Both the position numbers and the translations under genes were made by a program. A stretch of DNA of 64,000 nt from Stakelama marina (lineage in GTDB: Bacteria; Pseudomonadota; Alphaproteobacteria; Sphingomonadales; Sphingomonadaceae), in assembly GCF_018122655.1 (NCBI RefSeq), contig NZ_JAGRQC010000001.1:868001-932000 (forward strand), read 5' to 3'. Below the pieces are notes generated by a model. It did not search any database. It was not told the origin of the DNA and saw only the letters and a list, made by a program, of their open reading frames with translations. The number at the start of each line of letters is the position of its first letter. Positions within the stretch are counted from its first letter, which is position 1. Of the stretch, positions 15,971 to 25,099 are shown piece after piece.

Positions 15971-18900
15971 ATGCCCGACCTGAAGACCATCATCTCGGCT
16001 GCGAAGCCGCTTACGCTTTCCGGCGTGCCGACCGGCTTTCTGCCGTCGCTGCTCGCCGATCTGGCGCGCGCGGCGTCGGGTGGCGCGGTGTTCATCGCGC
16101 CCGACGAGGCGGCGATGCGCGCAGTGCTCTCGACCGCGCCCTATTTCGCGCCCGAGCTCGAGGTCATCGGCTATCCGGCGTGGGACTGTCTGCCCTATGA
16201 CCGCGCCTCGCCGACATTGCGAGTGATGTCCGAGCGACTGGCCGCGCTCCATGCGCTCCAGTCGAGGGGCAGCAAGCCCCGCCTGTTCGTCACCACCGTC
16301 AACGCCGCGACGCAGCGCACGCTCACCCCGTTCCGCGTCCGCCAGCTCGTTGCCCGCCTTGCCCCCGGCGAACGCATCTCGCTCGCCAAGCTCGCCGAAC
16401 TGCTACAGGCCAATGGTTATGTCCGCGTCGACACTGTCGCCGACGCCGGCGAATTCGCGATCCGCGGCGGACTGGTCGACCTGTTTCCCTCGGGCTCCGA
16501 AACCGGTCTGCGCCTCGACTTTTTCGGCGACGAGATCGAAAGCGTGCGCACCTTCGACCCCGCCGACCAGCGCACCATCGGCCGCATCGACGGCTTCACG
16601 CTGCTCCCCGCATCCGAAGCGCTGCTCGATGCGGAAAGCATCAAGCGGTTCCGCGCGCGGTACCGCGAAACCTTCGGTGCGACCGCGACCGGTGATCCGC
16701 TCTATCAGGCGATTTCCGACGGCCGCCGCCTCGCCGGCATGGAGCACTGGCTGCCACTGTTCGAGGAACGGCTGGAAACGCTGTTCGACCACCTGCCGGG
16801 CGACGCGGTGATCGTCCGCGACGCTGGCGATGCCGGTGCCGCCGAAGCGCGGTTCGACGCCATCGCCGACTATTTCACCAACCGCGAGCGCGCGCAGTCG
16901 AACGACCCAGGCAGCTATCGCCCGCTCGAAGCCAGCCAGCTCTACCTGTCGGCCACCGAGTGGCAGGCAAAGCTCGACGCCGCGCCCGCGCATCTCACCT
17001 CGCCCTTCCACGAACCCGAAAGCGCCACGGTCGTGGATTTCGGCGTCGACGGCCCGCGCGATTTCGCCCCCGAACGGGCGAGCGGCGCCAATGTCTATGA
17101 CGCCGTCGTCACGCATGTTGCCGACCTGCAGAAACAGGGCCGCAAGCCGATCCTCGCCAGCTATTCGGAGGGCGCGCGCGAGCGCCTCGGCGGTCTGCTT
17201 CGCGATCACGGCATGATCGGGCTGGCCGAGGCCGATGGCTGGCAGAAGGCGCTGGGTATCGCCGCGAAGGGCGTGGCGCAGATGGTGCTGCCGCTCGATC
17301 ACGGCTTCACCACCCCCGACATCGCGGTGCTGACCGAGCAGGACATGCTCGGCGACCGCCTTGTTCGCAGACGCAAGCGCAAGAAATCGACCGACGCGTT
17401 CCTCAGCGAACTCGCCACGCTTTCTGTCGGCGACCTCGTCGTGCACACCGAACACGGCATCGGCCGCTACGAAGGGCTGACCTCGATCCCCGTCGGCCAG
17501 AGCCCGCACGACTGCGTCGCGCTGACCTATGCCGGCGGCGACAAGCTCTACGTTCCGGTCGAAAATCTCGAAGTTCTCTCGCGCTACGGATCGAGCGAGG
17601 AAGGTGCCACGCTCGACAAGCTCGGCGGCGAGGCGTGGCAGCGGCGCAAGTCGAAGATGAAGGAGCGCATCCGCGAGATAGCGGGTGAACTCATCGCCAC
17701 CGCCGCCAAGCGCGCGCTGCGCAAGGCCGAAGCCGTCGAACCCGACACCGGCGGCTATCCGGCGTTCGTTGACCGCTTCCCGTTCGAGGAAACCGAAGAT
17801 CAGGACCGCGCCATCGCCGACGCGCTCGAGGATCTCGGCGCCGGGCGGCCGATGGACCGGCTGGTCGTCGGCGATGTCGGCTTCGGCAAGACCGAGGTTG
17901 CATTGCGTGCTGCCTTCGTCGCTGCGATGGCGGGAATGCAGGTCGCCGTCGTGTGCCCGACGACGCTCCTCGCACGCCAGCACCATCAGAATTTCACCCA
18001 GCGGTTCGAGGGCTTCCCGATCAACATCGGTCGCCTCTCGCGCCTGGTCCCCGCGGCCGAGGCAAAGGCAACGAAGGAAGGGCTGGCGAACGGCCAGATC
18101 GACATCGTCATCGGCACGCATGCGCTGCTTGCCAAGACCGTCGATTTCAAACGCCTCGGCCTCGTCATTGTCGACGAGGAGCAGCGGTTCGGCGTCACCC
18201 ACAAGGAGCGGCTGAAGGCACTCAAGGCCGACGTCCACGTCCTCACCCTCACCGCCACGCCGATCCCGCGAACGCTGCAGATGGCGATGTCGGGCCTGCG
18301 CGAACTATCGGTCATCCAGACGCCGCCGGTCGATCGCCTCGCGGTCCGCACCTATGTCATGCCATGGGACCCGGTGGTGCTGCGCGAAGCGCTGCTGCGC
18401 GAACATTATCGCGGCGGTCAGAGCTATTTCGTCACTCCGCGCATCGCCGACCTGCCCGATATCGAGCAATATCTGCGCGAGGAAGTGCCCGAGGTGACCT
18501 ATGTCGTCGCGCACGGCCAGATGTCGCCGACCGAGGTCGAGGAGCGCATGTCGGCCTTTTACGACAAGCGCTACGACGTGCTGCTGTCGACCACCATCGT
18601 CGAAAGCGGCCTCGACATCCCCAGCGCCAACACGATGATCGTCAACCGCGCGGACAAGTTCGGCCTTGCCCAGCTCTATCAGCTTCGCGGGCGCGTCGGC
18701 CGGTCGAAGACGCGCGCCTATGCCTATCTGACCACCTCGGAACGGCAGATGACCGATGCGGCCGAAAAGCGGCTGAAGGTACTATCCGATCTCGATTCAC
18801 TCGGCGCCGGGTTCCAGCTCGCCAGCCACGACCTCGACATCCGCGGCGCGGGCAACCTGCTTGGCGACGAACAGTCGGGGCATATCAAGGAGGTCGGGTA

Positions 18901-19423
18901 CGAACTCTACCAGTCGATGCTCGAGGACGCGATCCTGGAGGCGAAATCGGGCGGGCTGGCCGACGCGAAGAAGGAATATTCGCCCCAGATCACGGTCGAC
19001 GCGCCGATCCTCATCCCCGAGGACTATGTCCCTGATCTCGACCTGCGCATGGGCCTCTATCGGCGTCTCAACGAGGTCGAGGACAAACAGGGGATCGAGG
19101 CCTTCGCTGCCGAGCTGATCGACCGCTTCGGCAAGCTGCCTCAGGAAACCGAGAACCTGCTGCGCCTGATCGAGACGAAACTCAACGCAAAGAAGGCCTG
19201 CATCGCCAAGATCGACATCGGCCCGCGCGGCGCGCTGGTGACCTTCCACGAGGACAATTTTCCTAATGTCGAAGGGCTGCTCGGCTATGTCGACCGGCTG
19301 AAGGAGACGGCGAAACTGCGTCCCGACATGAAGCTCGTCATCAACCGCGCCTGGGGCGACCCCAAATCGCGACTCAATGGCGCATTGCAGATCTCGCGCG
19401 GACTGGCGAAGGCGGCAGGCTAA
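15971..19423 (+). CDS. mfd: transcription-repair coupling factor
   Basis: ATP-dependent DNA translocase that removes RNA polymerase stalled at lesions and recruits UvrA. The 1150-residue protein has all parts in order: a UvrB-homology N-terminus (YPAWDCLPYDRASPT), the RNA polymerase-interacting CarD-like domain (GDLVVHTEHGIGRYEGL, about residues 483-499), superfamily 2 helicase motifs with Walker A GDVGFGKTEVALRAAF (about 635-650) and the DEEQ box VDEEQRFGV, the TRG segment, and a C-terminal UvrA-interaction domain. No frameshift is seen. The start at 15971 gives the usual N-terminus, although its Shine-Dalgarno is weak. A REP-like repeat follows immediately. Confidence 0.98.
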   Translation: MPDLKTIISAAKPLTLSGVPTGFLPSLLADLARAASGGAVFIAPDEAAMRAVLSTAPYFAPELEVIGYPAWDCLPYDRASPTLRVMSERLAALHALQSRGSKPRLFVTTVNAATQRTLTPFRVRQLVARLAPGERISLAKLAELLQANGYVRVDTVADAGEFAIRGGLVDLFPSGSETGLRLDFFGDEIESVRTFDPADQRTIGRIDGFTLLPASEALLDAESIKRFRARYRETFGATATGDPLYQAISDGRRLAGMEHWLPLFEERLETLFDHLPGDAVIVRDAGDAGAAEARFDAIADYFTNRERAQSNDPGSYRPLEASQLYLSATEWQAKLDAAPAHLTSPFHEPESATVVDFGVDGPRDFAPERASGANVYDAVVTHVADLQKQGRKPILASYSEGARERLGGLLRDHGMIGLAEADGWQKALGIAAKGVAQMVLPLDHGFTTPDIAVLTEQDMLGDRLVRRRKRKKSTDAFLSELATLSVGDLVVHTEHGIGRYEGLTSIPVGQSPHDCVALTYAGGDKLYVPVENLEVLSRYGSSEEGATLDKLGGEAWQRRKSKMKERIREIAGELIATAAKRALRKAEAVEPDTGGYPAFVDRFPFEETEDQDRAIADALEDLGAGRPMDRLVVGDVGFGKTEVALRAAFVAAMAGMQVAVVCPTTLLARQHHQNFTQRFEGFPINIGRLSRLVPAAEAKATKEGLANGQIDIVIGTHALLAKTVDFKRLGLVIVDEEQRFGVTHKERLKALKADVHVLTLTATPIPRTLQMAMSGLRELSVIQTPPVDRLAVRTYVMPWDPVVLREALLREHYRGGQSYFVTPRIADLPDIEQYLREEVPEVTYVVAHGQMSPTEVEERMSAFYDKRYDVLLSTTIVESGLDIPSANTMIVNRADKFGLAQLYQLRGRVGRSKTRAYAYLTTSERQMTDAAEKRLKVLSDLDSLGAGFQLASHDLDIRGAGNLLGDEQSGHIKEVGYELYQSMLEDAILEAKSGGLADAKKEYSPQITVDAPILIPEDYVPDLDLRMGLYRRLNEVEDKQGIEAFAAELIDRFGKLPQETENLLRLIETKLNAKKACIAKIDIGPRGALVTFHEDNFPNVEGLLGYVDRLKETAKLRPDMKLVINRAWGDPKSRLNGALQISRGLAKAAG

Positions 19424-19430
19424 CCCCCTT

Positions 19431-19529
19431 CGTCATGCCGGACTTGATCCAGCATCCATGGACCAAGACTTGCCAGTCGCGACCGGCTGACGGCCCCACC
19501 ATGGACCGCGGGTCAAGTCCGGGGTGACG
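19431..19529. repeat. REP-like inverted repeat pair
   Basis: The left end CGTCATGCCGGACTTGATCC and right end GGTCAAGTCCGGGGTGACG are imperfect inverted copies enclosing CATCCATGGACC / CCATGGACCGCGGG. It shares its core with the element at 7613-7667 and sits between the convergent 3' ends of mfd and the SnoaL-like gene. Probably a dispersed palindromic repeat; the long hairpin could also act in transcript end formation. Confidence 0.65.
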
Positions 19530-19561
19530 ATCCGGTATAGTGTCGGGTGATTGCGTCCGGC

Positions 19562-20017
19562 CTAGTCGCTATGATCGGCGATAATCTTCCACCCGCCCGC
19601 CTCGCGGTGAAACACCAGGCTCGTCATCCCCTCTGCAGCGTCCTCGTCGCCCGCGGCATCGAGGTGCCATTGCGCGATCAGCAGTGCGTGGTCGGTGCCG
19701 AGCATGCGGAAATCCTCGGGCGTGAACCAAAGCCGTTGCGGCTTGCCGTCTGCTTCGGGTCCGAAGACTGCCGGATAGCTCTTGATATAGCGCGCGCGGA
19801 TCGCCGCCTTGCCGCGCTCAGTCCCCTTCGAGCCGGTGAAGGTCGTCGAAGGATCGTCCGAATATACGGCGAGGAAGCGATCGAGATCGCCCGCATTCCA
19901 ACCCGCCGCCGACGCTGCCATCGCAGCCTCGATCTCGGCCCTGGCCGGCGCGTCCTGCGCCGCCGCCGGCACCGCGAATAGCATCAGCGCCAGCCCCGCC
20001 AGTATCATCCGTATCAT
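19562..20017 (-). CDS. secreted SnoaL-like (DUF4440-type) protein
   Basis: A 151-residue protein with a clear Sec signal peptide (MIRMILAGLALMLFAVPAAA, cleavage probably after AAAQ) and a single NTF2-like alpha+beta domain: AAMAASAAGWNAGDLDRF, FLAVYSDDPSTTF, AQWHLDAAG and the terminal FHREAGGWKIIADHSD. Such cone-shaped domains bind small molecules or act as accessory domains; the substrate is unknown. The ATG at 20017 overlaps the stop of the upstream EAL-protein gene (ATGA), so it is translationally coupled to it. A periplasmic NTF2-like protein co-translated with a c-di-GMP phosphodiesterase is not a pairing I recognise. Confidence 0.8.
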   Translation of the reverse strand: MIRMILAGLALMLFAVPAAAQDAPARAEIEAAMAASAAGWNAGDLDRFLAVYSDDPSTTFTGSKGTERGKAAIRARYIKSYPAVFGPEADGKPQRLWFTPEDFRMLGTDHALLIAQWHLDAAGDEDAAEGMTSLVFHREAGGWKIIADHSD

Positions 20018-22008
20018 GCGCCCTCTCCCACCAATTCGGTCAGCGCCGCCACCGTCAGCGGTTCGGCGCACAGATAGCCCTGAAAATACTGGCAGCCTTC
20101 CTTGGCCAGCAGGTCGAGCTGTTCTTCGGTCTCCACCCCTTCGGCGATGACCGCGAGGCCAAGCGAACGCGCCATGTCGATCACACCGCGCACCACGACG
20201 CGGTCGCGCACCGTTCCGGTAATGTCCTGGCTGAGCTTCTTGTCGATCTTCAGATAGTCGAGCGGCAGCGCCTTCAGATAGGCAAGACTCGAATAGCCCG
20301 TGCCGAAATCGTCGATCGCAACGCGGCACCCCGCGGTTCGCAACGCGGCGAGCAATTGTGCCGCCTCGCCCAGTTCCGACATCAGCCCCGATTCGGTAAT
20401 CTCCACGGTCAGCCGAGCGCGCGGAAAACCGCTCGCGTCTATCCGCCCGAGCAGCGCGTCGACAAATCCCTGCCGTCCAACGTCCTGCGCGGTGATATTG
20501 ACCGACAATCGTAGTTTGCGAAGCGCCGCCGGCCATCCCGCCGCCACTTCCAGCGCGACGCGCTGAACGTGCTCGGATACCGCGATTCCCAGCCCCGCTC
20601 GGTCGGCAGAGGCGAAAAGCATCTCGGCGCCCAGCTCACCCAGCTTCGGGTGCCGCCACCGCGCCAGCGCTTCCACGCCGGTAATGGCGGCGCTCGCGAT
20701 TTCCACCTGCGGTTGGAACAGGATTTCGATTTCGTCCTGTTCCAACGCCCCGCGCAGGTCGACGGCGAGTTGATCGATCGCGACATGGACACCCGGCGGA
20801 AAGGATTGCGTACCCGAATGCCGGGCCTCGACAAGCGCCTCGCTCGCGCGCCGCAGCAAGCTCGTGGCATCGTCCTCCGCCTGCGACGTCACGGACACCA
20901 CCTCCGCCCCAAGCGGTGCGTCGCCGCCCGAGGTGGCAAACGGTCGCGCAAGCGCTTCCTGCAACTGCGCCGCGGCAACCTCGACACGGGCATGCTCGGC
21001 CTCGCTCGCAACGAGAAAGTCCGATCCGCCCATCCGGGCGACCAGCGCGTCTCGGCCGAAATCCTCGCGCACAACGTCCTGCACCCGCCGGGACACTGCA
21101 CGCAGCAAGGCGTCGCCCGCCGCGCGGCCGTAGGTCGTGTTGACGAGCGCAAAGCGCGACAACCCGATCAGGATGACAGAGACGGGCCGCCCCCGCGCCG
21201 CCAGCCTGCGGTTCAGCCAGTGTCGCGCACCCTCGGCATCGCGCGCGCCGGTCAGCGCGTCGCGGATCGCCATGCGGGCATCCGGCGCCTCACCCAACGC
21301 TTCGACCAGCGCATCGACGCGCCCGTTCTGAGGATCGCGCTGAAGATGCTGAACGACGCGTCCCATCCCCGGCATCTCGTGCGCAAAGGCGGTCGTAACC
21401 GCGCCCGATCGCAGATGCCGAAGCGCCGATAGCGCGAGCTGCCGGTCATTCGGGGCAATTCGGTGCAGCGCCATTCTAAGCGGCTCGGCCTCGGGCGCCT
21501 CGATCGCACTGCAAATTGCCGGCGTATATTCGACCTGACGGCGGGCCGGGTCGTACCGCCAACCAAGCACATCGATCGCGTCCGCCTCTCCGCCCAGCCA
21601 CGCATTGGCGCGGCGCCGTGCGCGCGCCTCGGCAAAGCGAACGGCATAGACGAGTTCCGCCTCCGACACCGGGCTTGTCAGGAATTGCGTGGCTCCGGCA
21701 GACAGGAAATCGCCCAGCCGGTCCGTTTGATTGCGCGACACCATGACCAACAGGACGCCGCCCTGTGCTTCCACGAGTCCGGAAAGCGCTTCGGTCGCGG
21801 CGAGCCCCGGATCGAGCGCACCGCGCGCATCGACGATGACGACCGACGCTCCGCTCGCAAGCCAGCGCCGTTCCACGCCGTCGCTGCGCCGCGCGGCGAC
21901 AACGCGCCAGCCCGCCCTGGCCAAGGTCGCGGCAAGTTCGTCACGCTGCCGAAACGACAGAATGAATACCGGTGCGGCAGCGCCTCCGTTCGCTTCGGTT
22001 TCGTTCAC
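20014..22008 (-). CDS. EAL-domain c-di-GMP phosphodiesterase with degenerate REC and GGDEF domains
   Basis: A 664-residue cytosolic signalling protein. Residues about 14-125 resemble a receiver domain with the acidic site in VVIVDARGA, but the conserved Lys is replaced (FLTSPVSEAEL). A PAS-like middle follows (about 150-245). The GGDEF domain (about 260-410) carries GGSDF in place of GGDEF, so cyclase activity is unlikely. The EAL domain (about 425-655) keeps every catalytic signature: GVEALARW, NITAQD, VEITESGLM, DDFGTGYSSL, KIDKKL and AEGVETEEQL. It should therefore hydrolyse c-di-GMP to pGpG, with the degenerate domains as regulatory inputs. It is divergent from moaA and coupled to the SnoaL-like gene. 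Confidence 0.9.
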   Translation of the reverse strand: MNETEANGGAAAPVFILSFRQRDELAATLARAGWRVVAARRSDGVERRWLASGASVVIVDARGALDPGLAATEALSGLVEAQGGVLLVMVSRNQTDRLGDFLSAGATQFLTSPVSEAELVYAVRFAEARARRRANAWLGGEADAIDVLGWRYDPARRQVEYTPAICSAIEAPEAEPLRMALHRIAPNDRQLALSALRHLRSGAVTTAFAHEMPGMGRVVQHLQRDPQNGRVDALVEALGEAPDARMAIRDALTGARDAEGARHWLNRRLAARGRPVSVILIGLSRFALVNTTYGRAAGDALLRAVSRRVQDVVREDFGRDALVARMGGSDFLVASEAEHARVEVAAAQLQEALARPFATSGGDAPLGAEVVSVTSQAEDDATSLLRRASEALVEARHSGTQSFPPGVHVAIDQLAVDLRGALEQDEIEILFQPQVEIASAAITGVEALARWRHPKLGELGAEMLFASADRAGLGIAVSEHVQRVALEVAAGWPAALRKLRLSVNITAQDVGRQGFVDALLGRIDASGFPRARLTVEITESGLMSELGEAAQLLAALRTAGCRVAIDDFGTGYSSLAYLKALPLDYLKIDKKLSQDITGTVRDRVVVRGVIDMARSLGLAVIAEGVETEEQLDLLAKEGCQYFQGYLCAEPLTVAALTELVGEGA

Positions 22009-22130
22009 CCGTCCCCCTGTCGCGCGGAGCGTCTCACCCGCGGGTGTTAAGGTCTAGCGCACAGCATCGCACTCGCCAATCACCCTCGCAGCCTTGTATG
22101 GCTGTCCTCAAGCGCTTAGCTGTCTGATCT

Positions 22131-23129
22131 ATGGCCAGCGCACCCTCCCTCATCGATCGTCACGGCCGCAAGATCAGCTATTTGCGGATTTCGGTTACCG
22201 ACCGATGCGATCTTCGCTGCCGCTACTGCATGGCAGAACATATGACCTTTCTGCCGCGCGACCGGCTCCTTTCGCTCGAGGAGATCGCGACGATCGCCGA
22301 GCGTTTCATCGAGCGCGGCGTGCGCAAGATCCGACTGACCGGCGGCGAGCCGCTCGTGCGCCGCGACGTCGTCGAACTGACGCGGTGGCTCGGCAAGCAT
22401 CTTGGTAACGGTCTCGACGAGATCACGATGACCACCAACGCCAATCGCCTGGCCGATCATGCGCGGGCACTGCGCGAAGCGGGGATGAAGCGGATCAATG
22501 TCAGTCTGGACAGCCGCGACCCCGACACGTTCCGCTTCATCACGCGCCACGGTGACATTCACAAGGTCATCGGCGGCATCATGGCGGCGCGCGATGCCGG
22601 GATTGCGGTCAAGATCAACATGGTCGCGCTCAAGGGGCTGAATGAGCACGAGATCGCTCCGATGCTCGCATGGTGCGTCGAGCAGGGATTTGACCTGACG
22701 CTGATCGAGACGATGCCTTTGGGCGCCATCGACGAGGATCGCACCGACCGGTTCCTGCCGCTCACCGCGGTGAAGGATGATCTGGACACCCGCTTCGACC
22801 TCGCCCCCTCCGCGCACGCGACCGGCGGTCCCGCGCGATATTGGACCGTGGAGGGGAGCGGCACCCGGCTAGGCCTGATCTCACCGTTGACTGCGAATTT
22901 CTGCGATGGCTGTAACCGCGTGCGCCTCACTACCGAGGGCAAGCTCTACATGTGCCTGGGCCATGACGATCAGGTCGATCTGAAGGGCGCGCTCCGCGAA
23001 GGCGGGATCACCGCTGTCGATGATGGCATTGACCGCGCCATGGCGAACAAGCCGGCACGCCATGACTTCCGTATCGAACGCGACGCCGCACCCGCCGTCG
23101 AACGCCATATGAGCGTGACCGGCGGATGA
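22131..23129 (+). CDS. moaA: GTP 3',8-cyclase MoaA
   Basis: Radical SAM enzyme that converts GTP to 3',8-cyclo-GTP, the first step of molybdenum cofactor synthesis. The 332-residue protein has the N-terminal 4Fe-4S motif CDLRCRYC (Cys 26, 30, 33), the LTGGEPLVR segment, and the C-terminal second cluster site CDGCNRVRLTTEGKLYMCLG. It ends in Gly-Gly, which in this family is needed for activity. The stop codon overlaps the start of nadK (ATGA), an operon arrangement. No molybdenum-cofactor riboswitch-like structure was recognised in the 122 bp upstream. Confidence 0.97.
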   Translation: MASAPSLIDRHGRKISYLRISVTDRCDLRCRYCMAEHMTFLPRDRLLSLEEIATIAERFIERGVRKIRLTGGEPLVRRDVVELTRWLGKHLGNGLDEITMTTNANRLADHARALREAGMKRINVSLDSRDPDTFRFITRHGDIHKVIGGIMAARDAGIAVKINMVALKGLNEHEIAPMLAWCVEQGFDLTLIETMPLGAIDEDRTDRFLPLTAVKDDLDTRFDLAPSAHATGGPARYWTVEGSGTRLGLISPLTANFCDGCNRVRLTTEGKLYMCLGHDDQVDLKGALREGGITAVDDGIDRAMANKPARHDFRIERDAAPAVERHMSVTGG

Positions 23130-23902
23130 AGGAACCGCCTCGCCGCGCTCTCGTTGCGTCGAACGCCAAGCCGGCGCAAATCGCTGCGGCGGAGCTTCGC
23201 GACGCGCTCGACTGGGTTCCGCTGGAGGAGGCCGATATGGTCGTCGTCCTGGGCGGCGACGGTTTCATGCTCCAGACGCTGCACGCGATGCTCGAACGTC
23301 ACCGCATCGTGCCTGCTTTCGGCATGAACCTCGGCACCATCGGCTTTTTGATGAACGACTGGCGGCCGGAGGGTCTGATCGACCGGCTCGATCGCGCGAA
23401 GCCGTTCAAGGTCAGTCCGCTGGTGATGTGCGCCGAAACGATCGACGGCGAACGCTGCGAAATCCCCGCGATCAACGAGGTTTCCCTGCTGCGTGAGACC
23501 CGCCAGACGGCAAAGCTCGAAATCACCGTCAACGATCGCACCGTGCTGCCCGAATTGGTTTGTGACGGTGTGCTCGTGGCCACGCCGGCCGGTTCGACCG
23601 CTTACAATCTGTCGGCCAACGGACCGATCCTGCCGCTCGGATCGTCGCTGCTCGCCCTAACGCCGATCAGCCCCTTTCGGCCGCGGCGGTGGCGCGGTGC
23701 GATCCTGCCCGAAAAGGCGCGGATCGGCATTCGCGTGCTCGAAGCGGACAAGCGGCCGGTAAGTGCGGTCGCCGACCAGCGCGAGGTACGCGACGTGGCG
23801 CGGATCGACATCGCGATCGACCATGTTCGCGACCTTACTTTGATGTTCGATCCCGAACATGCGCTCGACGATCGCATCACGATGGAACAGTTTATCGCAT
23901 GA
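23126..23902 (+). CDS. nadK: NAD kinase
   Basis: Phosphorylates NAD to NADP in the cytosol. The 258-residue protein has the family's VVVLGGDGFMLQTLH (GGDG at about residues 44-47), the MNLGTIGFLMN loop, the NE dipeptide in AINEVSLLRETRQ, and VCDGVLVATPAGSTAYNLSANGPI forming the NAD-binding region. Length is typical for alphaproteobacteria. It starts inside the moaA stop codon and is therefore translationally coupled to it. The coupling is probably organisational, since there is no direct pathway link. Confidence 0.96.
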   Translation: MKEPPRRALVASNAKPAQIAAAELRDALDWVPLEEADMVVVLGGDGFMLQTLHAMLERHRIVPAFGMNLGTIGFLMNDWRPEGLIDRLDRAKPFKVSPLVMCAETIDGERCEIPAINEVSLLRETRQTAKLEITVNDRTVLPELVCDGVLVATPAGSTAYNLSANGPILPLGSSLLALTPISPFRPRRWRGAILPEKARIGIRVLEADKRPVSAVADQREVRDVARIDIAIDHVRDLTLMFDPEHALDDRITMEQFIA

Positions 23903-23952
23903 TAGGCTTGCATCGCGAAGCCACGTCATTATAGAGCCGCGCACGGCTTCGT

Positions 23953-24027
23953 TCCCTGATAGCTCAGCGGTAGAGCTCTCGACTGTTAATCGAGCGGCCG
24001 TAGGTTCGAATCCTACTCAGGGAGCCA
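23953..24027 (+). tRNA. tRNA-Asn (anticodon GTT), copy 1
   Basis: 75-nt cloverleaf: acceptor TCCCTGA/TCAGGGA, D arm GCTCAGCGGTAGAGC, anticodon stem CTCGA/TCGAG with loop CTGTTAA giving anticodon GTT, T arm GTAGG-TTCGAAT-CCTAC, and encoded CCA. Confidence 0.96.
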
Positions 24028-24067
24028 GCCGCCCCAGTGGCGGCAACCAGGCCGGAAATCCAGGCAT

Positions 24068-24142
24068 TCCCCGGTAGCTCAGTGGTAGAGCAATCGGCTG
24101 TTAACCGATCGGTCGCTGGTTCGAATCCGGCCCGGGGAGCCA
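24068..24142 (+). tRNA. tRNA-Asn (anticodon GTT), copy 2
   Basis: 75-nt cloverleaf: acceptor TCCCCGG/CCGGGGA, D arm GCTCAGTGGTAGAGC, anticodon stem ATCGG/CCGAT with loop CTGTTAA giving anticodon GTT, T arm GCTGG-TTCGAAT-CCGGC, and encoded CCA. It lies 40 bp after the first copy but differs in all its stems, so the pair is not a recent tandem duplication. Confidence 0.96.
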
Positions 24143-24188
24143 CCTCCTTCGACAGTCCGTGTTTCGATTCTCAAGCTGCGACGCCGAT

Positions 24189-24854
24189 CTATTGCGCCGG
24201 GCGGCAATTCGGTCGGTCGATGTTCACATGGTGGTGGCGGAACTGCCAGAACAGCATGATGCTCAACACCGCCGCGTACAGGCACCAGACCGAGGTGAAG
24301 GCATAGCCCTTTACCAACAGCACGATGGTAAGGCCGATAACATTGGCGATACCGAACCATCGCACCACGCGGTGACTCGACAGCAGCAACGCCGCGCACG
24401 TCGCAACGACATAGGCGCCCGCAATCCACGCCGCATCGGTTCCGGCATTGTGATAGGCGATCGAATGGTGCTCGATCACCGCCCGGGTCGGCCTGGCAAG
24501 CACCGCATATGTCGCCCGCGCAAAGACGACCGCACCCAGCGCGGTACACGCGGCAATCGCATGTCTGCGCCAGCCTCGTGGCTCCAGCAGCAACACTGCA
24601 AGCGGCATGAGCAAGGGCAGGATGCCCTGCGCATACAGCATGAACAAAAACACGGCCCATTCGAACGCCGTCGTTCCGATCCTGCCTTCAAGTCCCAGCC
24701 AGACGAACGCTTCGACAAACTGGTGCAGCGCGAACAATAATGGAGTCGCGCCGAACAGGAGCGCCCGCGACCGTTTGACCTCGCGCAAGGTCGCGATGCC
24801 GACACCGCCTATTCCGGCTGAGGCGATGAAATTAGCGGTTGCCGAAAAGCAGAT
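24189..24854 (-). CDS. DUF6629-like integral membrane protein, non-canonical start
   Basis: A protein of about 221 residues with roughly seven membrane helices (for example AVFLFMLYAQGILPLLMPLAV and VYVVATCAALLLSSHR-like segments). The conserved family N-terminus reads CFSATANFIASAGIGGVG, followed by LLFGATPLLFALHQFVEAFV. Homologues usually begin MCFSA; here the codon in that position is ATC (24852-24854), preceded by AGGGGG with a 6-nt spacer, and an in-frame stop lies just upstream. The first ordinary start would be TTG at 24788, which would delete the first helix. So it may start at ATC, start late, or be a recent start-loss mutant. Function unknown. Confidence 0.6.
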   Translation of the reverse strand: MCFSATANFIASAGIGGVGIATLREVKRSRALLFGATPLLFALHQFVEAFVWLGLEGRIGTTAFEWAVFLFMLYAQGILPLLMPLAVLLLEPRGWRRHAIAACTALGAVVFARATYAVLARPTRAVIEHHSIAYHNAGTDAAWIAGAYVVATCAALLLSSHRVVRWFGIANVIGLTIVLLVKGYAFTSVWCLYAAVLSIMLFWQFRHHHVNIDRPNCRPAQ

Positions 24855-25099
24855 GCCATGCCCCCTTTTGGTTCAGCGCTCGTGCTGGAAACGAGTTACC
24901 GCCGAAATTGCTCGCCAATCGCCGAAACTGCTGTGCTCCCATCGATTTTTCCGATGATCCCCTTCTGTTCAGGCTCCGTCAAGCCTCGATCCGGCACAGT
25001 TCGTCGCAACGGGTTCGGGAATGTTTCCGAATCAATCCGTTTGACTTGCGAGCATGTCGGCGCGATTCCTGCGATCCACGCCGACAACTGGAGAAACAC

